62,928 nt of DNA. It comes from Bacteroidota bacterium. GTDB lineage: Bacteria; Bacteroidota; Ignavibacteria; UBA10030; UBA8401. The stretch is taken from contig WBUG01000002.1 in the NCBI GenBank assembly GCA_008933835.1, positions 1-62,928 of the forward strand, given 5' to 3'. The position numbers were made by a program, and so were the translations under genes. Below, in pieces: positions 44,357 to 52,745 of the stretch. Positions within the stretch are counted from its first letter, which is position 1, and the number at the start of each line of letters is the position of its first letter. Below the pieces are notes generated by a model. That model was not told the origin of the DNA and ran no database searches. It saw only the letters and a program-made list of their open reading frames with translations.

Positions 44357-45232
44357 ATGATGACCCCGGACCAGATACAGGAGAAGGTGAAGACGATCAT
44401 CCAGCTGCCGGCGCTGCCGTCGCTGGCGTTCGAGGTGGCGGAGCTCGTCGACAATCCGAAGACGAGCGCGCAGCAGCTCGGCCGGCTCATCTCGGCGGAC
44501 CAGGCCCTCACCGGCAAGGTCCTCAAGATCGCCAATTCCCCCTTCTACGGATTCCCGAAGAAGATCTCCACCATCGACTTCGCCATCATCGTCCTCGGGT
44601 TCGACGCCCTGAAGGAGATCGTCATCAGCATCGCGCTGGTCAGTTCGCTGCAGAAGAAGGCGGACAACTACTTCAACACGAAGGTCTTCTGGGACCATTC
44701 CATCGCCACCGGCGTCATCGCCCGCCGGCTGGCCCGCGACATCGGCTACCGCGTCACCGGCGAGGTGTTCGTGGGGGGCCTGCTGCACGACATGGGCATC
44801 TCGGTGCTCAACAAGTACTTCAATCCCGAGTTCCGCCGCATCGTGGACATCACGCGCGAAATGGGGCTCTCGTTCCTCGAGGCCGAAGAGAGCGTGCTCG
44901 GTGTGACCCATGCGGAGATCGGCGGCTGGCTCGGAGAACGGTGGAACCTGCCGGACCAGCTCGTCGAGACCATCCGCTGCCACCACGATCCGGAGAAGGC
45001 CGAGAAGAACCGGAAGCTCGTCTCCATCGTGCACTGCGCGGACGTCTTCGCCAAGCGCCTCTCCGAGGAGCGCATCGAGTACGACGGCGAGACCGACTTC
45101 AACGAACTGGCGCTGGACGAACTGCAGCTCAACGACGAACACCTGCTCAACCAGTACCTGGAGCAGTACTCCGAGACCGTGAAAAGCGAAATGAAGGACA
45201 GTTTCGTGGTGTCCAATCTGATGGGATTCTAA
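44357..45232 (+). CDS. HDOD-domain signalling protein
   Basis: 291 residues. An HDOD domain spans about 15-210 (LPALPSLAFEVAELVDNP, LIRADQ-type LISADQALTGKVLKIANSPF) with an HD-like core GGLLHDMGISVL. HDOD proteins are HD-superfamily regulators that often lack phosphohydrolase activity; one controls flagellar genes in Campylobacter, for example. Translation is linked to the histidine kinase gene (1 bp gap), suggesting a shared regulatory role. Confidence 0.88.
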   Translation: MMTPDQIQEKVKTIIQLPALPSLAFEVAELVDNPKTSAQQLGRLISADQALTGKVLKIANSPFYGFPKKISTIDFAIIVLGFDALKEIVISIALVSSLQKKADNYFNTKVFWDHSIATGVIARRLARDIGYRVTGEVFVGGLLHDMGISVLNKYFNPEFRRIVDITREMGLSFLEAEESVLGVTHAEIGGWLGERWNLPDQLVETIRCHHDPEKAEKNRKLVSIVHCADVFAKRLSEERIEYDGETDFNELALDELQLNDEHLLNQYLEQYSETVKSEMKDSFVVSNLMGF

Positions 45233-45233
45233 G

Positions 45234-46601
45234 ATGGCCGAACGCCGCCATACCGCACCGGACGAGCCGTCGCGCCGCGACCTGCTGAACGAGGTCGCAC
45301 CGCAGTTCGAACGATTCATCGAGACGCGCGAGAACTACATCCGCGTGCTCGAGCAGACGCTCCGCAACGTGCTCGTGAAGCCGGCGGCGGAGACCGACGC
45401 CTCGTCGTCCGTGGACGAACTGGTCGCCATGCAGCAGCTCTCCAACAGCATCGGCACCGCCGTCGAACCGAACGCCATCGTCTCCACGCTCGTGGACCTC
45501 ACCCGCCAGGTCATCCCGGTGGACGAGGCCGGCATCTTCCTGCTCGACGCCGGCGCCCGCCGCCTGATGCCCCTCACCGCGCACGGCTCCGAACGCCTCG
45601 TGCAGGAGGCCCAGCAGCAGCTCGAATCGGGCATCGTGGACTGGCTCTTCGCCGAGAAGAAGACCGTCGTCATTCCGGACCTGTCGCGCCTGCTCGATGC
45701 GGGCTCGTCGCGCAACTTCGTGCTCGTCCCCCTCATCCTCCGCCGTCAGGGCATCGGCATCTACATCATCCAGACCGAGAAACGGCAGGACCAGTTCAGC
45801 CATCAGGACATCCAGCTCCTTTCCGTGCTCGCCAATCAGGCCGCCATCGGCATCGAGAACTGGCGCGAACACGCCCAGCTCGTCCGCCAGGGGAACGAAC
45901 TGAAGATGTTCCAGGCGCAGATGCTCCAGGCCGCCAAGCTCGCCGCCGTCGGCGAACTCGCCGCGAGCATCGTGCACGAGATCAAGAACCCCGTGCAGAT
46001 CCTCGTGATGCAGATGGATATCGTCATGTCCGGCCGCGCCCAGGGGAACTGGAAGGAGATCCTCGACGCGCAGATCAAGCGCCTCTCCGGCATCACGAAA
46101 CGCCTCATGAACTTCTCCCGCGCCGTCGGCGAGGAGTACGCATGCGAACCGGTCGACCTGAACAAGGAACTGCGGTTCATCGCCGAGATCATCGCGCACG
46201 ACTACCGGGTGAACAACATCGACGTGGTGTTCCAGCTCGCCGAGAACCTTCCGACCGTCCCCGGAAGCATCAACCACCTCCAGCAGGTCTTTTTGAACAT
46301 GCTCATCAACGCCCGCGACGCGATGCCCAAAGGGGGCACGATGACCATCGCCACGGAGGCGAACGGCTTCAACGCCGTCATCCGGTTCTCCGACACCGGC
46401 ACCGGCATCAGCCGCGAGAACATGGACCGTCTGTTCTCCCCCTTCTTCACGACGAAGGAGGCGGGGAAGGGGACCGGCCTCGGCCTGTCCATCTGCCAGA
46501 AGATCGTTTCCAATCACAAAGGGGAGATCAAGGTGGAGAGCGAAGAGGGGCGGGGAACCACCTTCATCGTCTCCCTCCCCATCAGAAGGGAGTTGCAGTG
46601 A
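45234..46601 (+). CDS. GAF-domain sensor histidine kinase
   Basis: 455 residues, cytoplasmic. An N-terminal coiled region (about 15-50), a GAF domain (about 75-210; VIPVDEAGIFLLDAGARRLM), a dimerisation domain with phospho-acceptor H248 (SIVHEIKNP), and an ATPase domain with N box (FLNMLINARDAMPKGG), DTGTGI and GTGLGLSICQKI. No adjacent response regulator with a DNA-binding domain exists. In other phyla kinases in this position (FleS/FlrB/FlgS) activate sigma-54 enhancer-binding proteins, which makes it a candidate partner for the unseen activator of the operators here. Confidence 0.9.
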   Translation: MAERRHTAPDEPSRRDLLNEVAPQFERFIETRENYIRVLEQTLRNVLVKPAAETDASSSVDELVAMQQLSNSIGTAVEPNAIVSTLVDLTRQVIPVDEAGIFLLDAGARRLMPLTAHGSERLVQEAQQQLESGIVDWLFAEKKTVVIPDLSRLLDAGSSRNFVLVPLILRRQGIGIYIIQTEKRQDQFSHQDIQLLSVLANQAAIGIENWREHAQLVRQGNELKMFQAQMLQAAKLAAVGELAASIVHEIKNPVQILVMQMDIVMSGRAQGNWKEILDAQIKRLSGITKRLMNFSRAVGEEYACEPVDLNKELRFIAEIIAHDYRVNNIDVVFQLAENLPTVPGSINHLQQVFLNMLINARDAMPKGGTMTIATEANGFNAVIRFSDTGTGISRENMDRLFSPFFTTKEAGKGTGLGLSICQKIVSNHKGEIKVESEEGRGTTFIVSLPIRRELQ

Positions 46602-46602
46602 C

Positions 46603-47577
46603 ATGCGACGGATGATGTTCGCGCTCGGTCTCATGGCGGTCTCGGCGGCGTTCGCCGGTTCCAAGCCCATCGACTACGTCGTCAACACACGCTCGAGCGT
46701 GATGACCATCGCGATGCGCGACGACGTGCAGTGGACGCACGAACAGGACGGCCCCTCGGTGCGCATCACCATCGCCGGCCGGGCCTCCGACTTCGTCGTG
46801 AAGCGGATGGCGTACACGTTCAAGGACGGAATGGTGAAGACCTTCTCCATGGCTCCGGTCCACCCGGACACCGAACAGGTCCACATCACCTTGCGGCGCG
46901 ACCAGACCGTGACGGTCCGGCAGCATCCCGAAACGAAACGGCTCATCATCGAATGCCTCAATGCCGGCGCCGCTTCCGTTTCCGCCCCTGCGGCCCGCGC
47001 TCCGAAGAAGTCCGCTCCGGCCGTGGTCCCGCCGGTCCAGATCGCCGCCATCGCGCGCGAGGGATCGCCGGCGGTGAGCGCTCCCGTGCCTTCGGCGCCG
47101 GTGACGGCCCGTACGGCCGATTCCATGAACGTCTCCGCCATGCTGCTGCTCTTCGTGTCGGTCGTCATCACCGCCGTCGGCGGAGGGGCCGTGGCGTACA
47201 TCCTCCTCCGCCGCCGTCCGCTGCTCCGTCGTACCGAACGGCCCGCTCCGGCCCCGGACGCGGTTCCCGCGCCGCCCGCCGCACCGAAGTCGCTCCAGCG
47301 TTCGCCGCTGCCCGATGAGGACGCGCCGGCGTTCGAGAAGGCGGTGGAGTACGCCGAGCAGTATCTCCGAACGCAGGGGGAGTACGAACTGCAGCAGCGG
47401 CTGGAACAGCTCAACCGTTCCTCCTACAACCGGAAGCTCGAACACACGGTCAGCGCCGCGCCGAAACGCGGCAATTCCGCCGCCGCGGCCGAGAAGCTCG
47501 GCATCAGCGTCGGCGAAGTGGAACTCGCCGCACGCCTGCATCGGCTGCAGCGGGACCATGTCACGGAGAACGTATGA
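46603..47577 (+). CDS. Membrane-anchored protein with periplasmic beta domain
   Basis: 324 residues. A signal peptide (about 1-19) precedes a periplasmic beta-rich domain (about 20-120) with the strand pattern of AMIN-like domains (SSVMTIAMRDDVQWTHEQDG and RIIIEC-like end). A Pro/Ala linker, one membrane helix (about 178-202), basic residues and a cytoplasmic helical tail follow. The tail EKLGISVGEVELAARL resembles the LGIS-GEVEL motif of DUF2802/DUF6115-type flagellar-cluster proteins. Its stop overlaps flgF (ATGA). It may link the cell wall to motor or regulatory proteins; function unproven. Confidence 0.65.
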   Translation: MRRMMFALGLMAVSAAFAGSKPIDYVVNTRSSVMTIAMRDDVQWTHEQDGPSVRITIAGRASDFVVKRMAYTFKDGMVKTFSMAPVHPDTEQVHITLRRDQTVTVRQHPETKRLIIECLNAGAASVSAPAARAPKKSAPAVVPPVQIAAIAREGSPAVSAPVPSAPVTARTADSMNVSAMLLLFVSVVITAVGGGAVAYILLRRRPLLRRTERPAPAPDAVPAPPAAPKSLQRSPLPDEDAPAFEKAVEYAEQYLRTQGEYELQQRLEQLNRSSYNRKLEHTVSAAPKRGNSAAAAEKLGISVGEVELAARLHRLQRDHVTENV

Positions 47578-48317
47578 TCAAGGGAATCTTCGCCTCGGGA
47601 TCCGGCATGCAGCCGCGTCTGATGCGGCTCGACGTCATCGCCAACAACATCGCCAACGCGGACACCACGGGGTATAAGAAGGACAGCATCTTCGTCCAGA
47701 TCCTGAAGAACGCCGGCATCGCGCAATCCACCGGACAGGGCGAACTCGCCGGTCTGGACGTGAAAGAGTTCACCGATTTCACCGAAGGCTCGATGCGTCC
47801 CACCGGCAACGCGTTCGACCTGGCGGTGCAGGGCGAAGGCTTCTTCGTCGTCGACACTCCCGAAGGGGTGCGGTACACGCGCAACGGCAACTTCCGCATC
47901 GCCGAAACGGGCGAGCTCGTCAACGCCGGCGGGAACACCGTGCTCGGCTCCGGCGGTCCCATCATCATCCCCAACGCGGAGAAGCTGCAGACGGGCGATC
48001 TCACCATCACCAAGGGGGGCGAGATCTTCCTCGGACCGACCCAGCTGGGAAAGATCCGCCTCGTCACGTTCCGCGACACGCAGTCCCTGCTCAAGGTCGA
48101 AGGGACGCTCTTTACGTCGGAACAGACGCCGGTCGAGATCGGCGCATCGGACGAGAAGACCACCATCCGCCAGGGGTATCTCGAGGAATCGAACGTCGAA
48201 GCGCTGCAGGAGATGGTGCAGCTGGTGGAACTGACGCGCGGATTCGAAACGGACCAGCGCACCATGCGCTATCAGGACTCCACGCTGGAAAAGGCGATGG
48301 ACGTCGGACGAGTGTAA
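47574..48317 (+). CDS. flgF: Flagellar proximal rod protein FlgF
   Basis: 247 residues. N-terminal LDVIANNIANADTTGYKKDS, flagellar basal-body core domain (FDLAVQGEGFFVVDTPEGVR) and C-terminal YLEESNVEALQEMVQLVELT match rod/hook family proteins. Shorter than and preceding FlgG, so FlgF by order and length. Confidence 0.93.
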   Translation: MIKGIFASGSGMQPRLMRLDVIANNIANADTTGYKKDSIFVQILKNAGIAQSTGQGELAGLDVKEFTDFTEGSMRPTGNAFDLAVQGEGFFVVDTPEGVRYTRNGNFRIAETGELVNAGGNTVLGSGGPIIIPNAEKLQTGDLTITKGGEIFLGPTQLGKIRLVTFRDTQSLLKVEGTLFTSEQTPVEIGASDEKTTIRQGYLEESNVEALQEMVQLVELTRGFETDQRTMRYQDSTLEKAMDVGRV

Positions 48318-48336
48318 CGATCAACACGAGGGAACC

Positions 48337-49128
48337 ATGAACAGAGCATTACGAACGGCCGCCACGGGAATGTTCGCACAGCAGGTGAACATCGACCTCA
48401 TTTCGAACAACCTGGCGAACGTCAACACGACCGGATTCAAGAAGAGCCGGCCGGAGTTCCAGGACCTGATGTACCAGACCATCAAGACGAACGGCCTGGC
48501 CGACGACGGGAAGACGACCGAGGTCGCCGAGATCCAGATCGGTAACGGCACCGTTCCCATCGCCACGGCGAAGAACTTCCGGCAGGGCGACACCCAGCCG
48601 ACGGGCAATCAGCTCGACATCGCCGTGCAGGGGGACGGTTTCCTGCAGGTGCGCCGGATGGACGGCACCACCGCTTACACCCGTGACGGCGCGCTGAAGA
48701 TCTCGGCCGAAGGTCAGCTCGTCACCGCCCAGGGGTACGTCATCGAACCGGGCATCACCTTCTCGTCATCCACCGCGGACATCTCCGTCTCGCGCGACGG
48801 TACCATCGAGGCGACCGAAGCGGGTCAGTCCGGCTCCGTCAAGATCGGACAGCTCGAACTGGCAAAGTTCATCAATCCGGCCGGTCTGCACGCCATCGGC
48901 AACAATCTGTACCTCGAGACCGGCGCCTCCGGACAGCCTATCGTCGGCGCTCCGGCCAGCGAAGGGTTCGGCGAAGTGGTGCAGGGAGCGCTCGAATCGT
49001 CGAACGTCGACGTGGTGGAGGAGATGATCAGTATGATCGTCGCCCAGCGAGCCTATGAGATCAATTCCAAGACCATCAAGACCGTCGAAGAGATGCTGAC
49101 GATGGCCAACAACCTGAAACAGGGCTGA
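48337..49128 (+). CDS. flgG: Flagellar distal rod protein FlgG
   Basis: 263 residues. N-terminal IDLISNNLANVNTTGFKKSR, the FlgG-specific PTGNQLDIAVQGDGFLQV and the C-terminal MISMIVAQRAYEINSKTIKT are classic. It forms the distal rod that passes through the P and L rings. Confidence 0.97.
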   Translation: MNRALRTAATGMFAQQVNIDLISNNLANVNTTGFKKSRPEFQDLMYQTIKTNGLADDGKTTEVAEIQIGNGTVPIATAKNFRQGDTQPTGNQLDIAVQGDGFLQVRRMDGTTAYTRDGALKISAEGQLVTAQGYVIEPGITFSSSTADISVSRDGTIEATEAGQSGSVKIGQLELAKFINPAGLHAIGNNLYLETGASGQPIVGAPASEGFGEVVQGALESSNVDVVEEMISMIVAQRAYEINSKTIKTVEEMLTMANNLKQG

Positions 49129-49132
49129 TGCC

Positions 49133-49816
49133 GTGTTCCGCACCCTCCTGATACTGATGCTGCAGACCGCGCCTCCGGCGCACGTCACGGCGGACGACTT
49201 CGCGTCGGTCCTCGGACCGTACGTGCGCGAAACGGCCGGCAGCGGAGGAGTGCATGCTGAATGGTCCTTCCGCACCGTCCCGTCCGGCGTCACCGCGCCG
49301 TCGGGCCGCTACTCGCTGCGGGTGGCGGGCACCGCTCCGGTCTCCCCCAAAGGGCATGTCGGCGTTCCGGTGGAGGTGGTCAGCGGCGGCAAGGCGGTCC
49401 GCACGGTCGTCTGCTCTATATATATACGCACGTTCGAGGATGTCTACGTCGCCGTCCGCCCGCTCCGGAAACACGAAGAACTTTCGGCGGACGTGCTGGC
49501 GGTGCGGCGCATCGAGACCACGACGGTGGCCGATCCGTATCCGGTGCTCGCGCCGGTGACCGGGTACCGGACCCGGCGGATGGTCTCGCCCAACAGCGTC
49601 ATCCGGACGTCGCTCATCGAGGAACTGCCGGCGGTGCGGCGCGACGAACGGGTGAGCCTGCTCGTCCGCTCCTCCAACCTCACCATCGGCGCCTCCGGCG
49701 TGGCGAAGGACGACGGCCGCATCGGCGAGGTCATCCCGGTGCAGCGGGCGGGGACGAAGGAACTGGTCCGGGCGAAGGTCGTCGGCCAGCAGATCGTGGA
49801 AGTCGAGAATCACTGA
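49133..49816 (+). CDS. flgA: P-ring assembly chaperone FlgA
   Basis: 227 residues from a GTG start, with a short N-terminal hydrophobic export signal. The SAF domain (about 100-160; VAVRPLRKHEELSADVLAVR, MVSPNSVIR) and a C-terminal beta region (LLVRSSNLTIGASGVAKDDG) are characteristic. FlgA helps FlgI build the P ring. A short A/T run (TATATATATA near 49417-49427) inside the gene is unlike its GC-rich surroundings but keeps the frame. Confidence 0.92.
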   Translation: MFRTLLILMLQTAPPAHVTADDFASVLGPYVRETAGSGGVHAEWSFRTVPSGVTAPSGRYSLRVAGTAPVSPKGHVGVPVEVVSGGKAVRTVVCSIYIRTFEDVYVAVRPLRKHEELSADVLAVRRIETTTVADPYPVLAPVTGYRTRRMVSPNSVIRTSLIEELPAVRRDERVSLLVRSSNLTIGASGVAKDDGRIGEVIPVQRAGTKELVRAKVVGQQIVEVENH

Positions 49817-49823
49817 GGCGGAC

Positions 49824-50393
49824 ATGAAACGAACACTCGTGCACTTCATCATCATGACGGCGCTGCTCGGCGCGCAGGACCTCCGCGAGAACGCCGGACG
49901 GTCGCTCTTCGCGGACCAGAAGGCGGGCCGCATCGGAGACGGCGTCACCATCCTCGTGGTGGAATCCTCCTCCGCGTCGAACGGCTCGCGCACCTCCACG
50001 GCGCGCTCCAGCGACCTCTCCCTCGCGTCCGCCGCCAAGAACGGAAGCTCCTCGCTCATCGACGTCGGTGCGTCGTTCGGCACCGGCAACGCCTTCAAGG
50101 GGGAGGGTGCCACCGAATCGAGCGGCTCGGTCCGCGCCAAGATCTCCGCCCGGGTCGATTCCATCTCCGGGAACGGCAGCCTGTGGATCAGCGGCAGCCG
50201 CACCATCAGCATCAACGGCGAGGAGCAGGTCATCCGGATCTCCGGCCTCGTCCGTCCGTCGGACATCATGACGGACAACAGCGTCCTGTCGTACAACATC
50301 TCGGATGCGGTCATCGTCTTCAACGGAAAAGGGATGACGGCGGACCAGCAGGAGCCGGGATGGCTCACTCGATTCCTCCATTGGGTGTTTTAA
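49824..50393 (+). CDS. flgH: Flagellar L-ring protein FlgH, apparently not a lipoprotein
   Basis: 189 residues. The FlgH core is clear (SLFADQKAGRIGDGVTILVV, then SGLVRPSDIMTDNSVLSYNI), including the C-terminal part of the L-ring domain. FlgH is normally a lipoprotein, but this sequence contains no cysteine; the short signal sequence (about 1-17, ALLGAQ) ends in a signal-peptidase-I type site. Either the ring anchors without a lipid or the mature start differs. It sits between flgA and flgI as expected. Confidence 0.92.
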   Translation: MKRTLVHFIIMTALLGAQDLRENAGRSLFADQKAGRIGDGVTILVVESSSASNGSRTSTARSSDLSLASAAKNGSSSLIDVGASFGTGNAFKGEGATESSGSVRAKISARVDSISGNGSLWISGSRTISINGEEQVIRISGLVRPSDIMTDNSVLSYNISDAVIVFNGKGMTADQQEPGWLTRFLHWVF

Positions 50394-50395
50394 CC

Positions 50396-51484
50396 ATGAG
50401 AACCATCGTCCTTCTGTTCCTCATCGCAGCGGCGGCCTTTCCGGCCTCCCGCATCAAGGACCTGGCGTACGTGCAGGGGATGCGCGGCGAACAGGTGATC
50501 GGGTACGGACTGGTCGTGGGCCTGAACGGCACGGGCGACAGTCAGCGCTCCACCTTCACCGTCCAGTCGGTCTCCAGCATGCTCAAGCGCTTCGGCATCA
50601 CCGTGCCGCAGAACGACCTCCGGCTCCGCAACGCGGCCGCCGTCATGGTCACCGCCACCATCCCTCCGTTCAGCAAGGAGGGTGGCATGGTCGACGTCAC
50701 CGTGTCGTCGCTGGGCGACGCCACCGGTCTGCAGGGCGGAACGCTGCTCGTCACGCCGCTCTCCGGCATGAACGGAACGGTGTACGCCAGCGCGCAGGGC
50801 CCCCTCTCCGTCGGCGGTATGAACGTCCGCTCCAACGGCAGCGAAGTACGCCGCAATCACACCGCCGCCGGCCGCGTGCCGGGGGGCGCCGTCATCGAAC
50901 GGCCCGTCGAGGCGGTCATCGCACGTGACTGGAGGGTCTCGGTCGTGCTCTGGCAGCCGGACTTCACCACCGCCATGCGCATCGCTTCCGCCGTGAACGC
51001 GAAGCACGGCGCCTCCGTCGCCACCGCGATGGACGCCTCCACCATCGCGCTGGAGGTCCCGGCGGCGTTCCGCGACAACGCCCGCATCATCGACTTCATC
51101 TCGCAGGTGGAGGTGCTCGAGATCGTTCCGGACGTCGCCGCGCGCGTCGTCATCAACGAGAAGACCGGCACCGTGGTGGTCGGCGGCAACGTCGCCATCC
51201 TTCCGGTCGCCGTCACGCACGCCGGGCTCAACATCGAGATCCAGCAGACGCCCGTCATCTCGCAGCCGCCGGCCCTCTCCCGCGGCACCACGGTGCAGAC
51301 GCAGATGTCCACCATCTCCGCCAGCAGCGACAGCAGCGCGGTCATCGCCATCAACGGCGCCGCCACCGTGCAGGAGATCGCCCGTGCGCTCAACGCGCTC
51401 CGCGTCTCTCCGCGCGACGTCATCGCCATCTTCCAGGCGCTGAAAGAGGCCGGCGCCCTCAAAGCGGAGCTCGTCATCCTGTGA
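50396..51484 (+). CDS. flgI: Flagellar P-ring protein FlgI
   Basis: 362 residues from the ATG at 50396, 2 bp after flgH. A signal peptide (about 1-17) is followed by the signature RIKDLAYVQGMRGEQVIGYG and TGTVVVGGNVAILPVAVTHA. FlgI forms the peptidoglycan-level bushing of the rod. It overlaps flgJ by 4 bp. Confidence 0.97.
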   Translation: MRTIVLLFLIAAAAFPASRIKDLAYVQGMRGEQVIGYGLVVGLNGTGDSQRSTFTVQSVSSMLKRFGITVPQNDLRLRNAAAVMVTATIPPFSKEGGMVDVTVSSLGDATGLQGGTLLVTPLSGMNGTVYASAQGPLSVGGMNVRSNGSEVRRNHTAAGRVPGGAVIERPVEAVIARDWRVSVVLWQPDFTTAMRIASAVNAKHGASVATAMDASTIALEVPAAFRDNARIIDFISQVEVLEIVPDVAARVVINEKTGTVVVGGNVAILPVAVTHAGLNIEIQQTPVISQPPALSRGTTVQTQMSTISASSDSSAVIAINGAATVQEIARALNALRVSPRDVIAIFQALKEAGALKAELVIL

Positions 51485-52296
51485 CCGCCGAGAACGGCAT
51501 ATCGGCTTCGTCGGCCCAGAGCGCTCCGAAGAGCGCCAAGGTGACGGACGACCGCCAGAAGCAGCGGCTGCAGAAGGCCGTGCAGGACTTCGAGGCGATG
51601 TTCGTGAACTATCTGCTCACCACCATGCGCCGCACGGTGAAGGACGAAGAGCAGGATGACGGCGGCTTCGGCGGGGGCATGATGCAGGAGATGTTCGATG
51701 TCGAGATCGCCAAACAGGTCTCCCGGAAGTCCAATCTGGGCATCGGCGAGATGCTCTACCGGAAGATGACCGGCGAACCGCTGCCGAAACAAGCGGTCTC
51801 CGAAGAGACCCTCCGCGCCATCGGCATCGCGCCGCACCTTCCCTCCGCGGCGCTGCGGATGCAGCGCCCGGCCGGACCGCCGTCGCGGAACGTCACCGAA
51901 GCGGTGGGGAAGTACGAGAAGATCATCGCGGACGCGGCGGAGCGGCACGGAGTGGACTCCTCGCTCATCAAGGCGGTCATCGCCACCGAATCGGCCGGCA
52001 ACCCGCGCGCGGTGTCGAGCGCGAACGCGAAAGGGCTCATGCAGCTCATCGATTCCACCGCCACCATGGTCGGGGTCCGCAACTCGTTCGATCCCGCGCA
52101 GAACATCGACGGAGGAACGCGCTACCTGAAGCAGCTGCTGGACCGGTTCGACGGCGACGTGAAACTCGCCCTCGCGTCGTACAACGCCGGACCGGCGCGC
52201 GTGGAACGGCATAAAGGGGTCCCGCCCATCCCGGAGACCCAGCAGTACGTGAAGAAAGTGATGGGATACATCGACCATTTCAGCGGTGACAAATGA
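51481..52296 (+). CDS. flgJ: FlgJ: rod-binding domain fused to lytic transglycosylase
   Basis: 271 residues from a GTG start. The N-terminal rod-capping domain (about 28-95; QDFEAMFVNYLLTTMRR) is joined to a C-terminal SLT lytic transglycosylase domain (about 145-265) with catalytic E170 (VIATESAGNPRA), GLMQLI and the ALASYNAGP motif. Enterobacterial FlgJ uses a glucosaminidase domain instead; the SLT version is found in other phyla. It opens the cell wall for the rod. Confidence 0.95.
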   Translation: MTAENGISASSAQSAPKSAKVTDDRQKQRLQKAVQDFEAMFVNYLLTTMRRTVKDEEQDDGGFGGGMMQEMFDVEIAKQVSRKSNLGIGEMLYRKMTGEPLPKQAVSEETLRAIGIAPHLPSAALRMQRPAGPPSRNVTEAVGKYEKIIADAAERHGVDSSLIKAVIATESAGNPRAVSSANAKGLMQLIDSTATMVGVRNSFDPAQNIDGGTRYLKQLLDRFDGDVKLALASYNAGPARVERHKGVPPIPETQQYVKKVMGYIDHFSGDK

Positions 52297-52736
52297 TGAA
52301 GACCATGAACGATTACCGTGACGCGCTGGTGCGGGTGCTCCGGCGCGAATGTGAGACCGCCGAACGCATCGACGAGGCGATGAAAGGGAAGCAGCAGGCG
52401 TTCATCCGCTGGCACACGGCCGACCTCCAGGCCATGCTCGAAGAGGAACGGACGCTGCTGGAGGCGATGGCGCTGCTGGAAAAGGAACGGACCGCTCTCG
52501 TCCGGACGATGTCCGCCGGCAGGGGACGGCTCCTCTCGATGTCCGAGATCGTCGCATTGGAACCGTCGCCGGAGCTCGAAGCGGTGTACCGTGACCTCCG
52601 CGCGGTCTCGGCCCGCATCATCCGCCGGAACAACCAGAACCGCGATCTGCTCCAGAGTTCGATGTCGTTCGTCCGCCGCACGCTGTCGTTCATCACCGGC
52701 AACTTCCGGTACAAACTGTTGGACCAGAAAGTCTAG
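52293..52736 (+). CDS. flgN: Hook-filament junction chaperone FlgN
   Basis: 147 residues, all-helical and charged. Its length, helical content and position directly before flgK and flgL fit FlgN, the export chaperone for FlgK and FlgL. The central LEEERTLLEAMALLEKERT and RLLSMSEI segments agree with the family pattern. It overlaps flgJ by 4 bp. Confidence 0.82.
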   Translation: MMKTMNDYRDALVRVLRRECETAERIDEAMKGKQQAFIRWHTADLQAMLEEERTLLEAMALLEKERTALVRTMSAGRGRLLSMSEIVALEPSPELEAVYRDLRAVSARIIRRNNQNRDLLQSSMSFVRRTLSFITGNFRYKLLDQKV

Positions 52737-52745
52737 AGGCGCACC

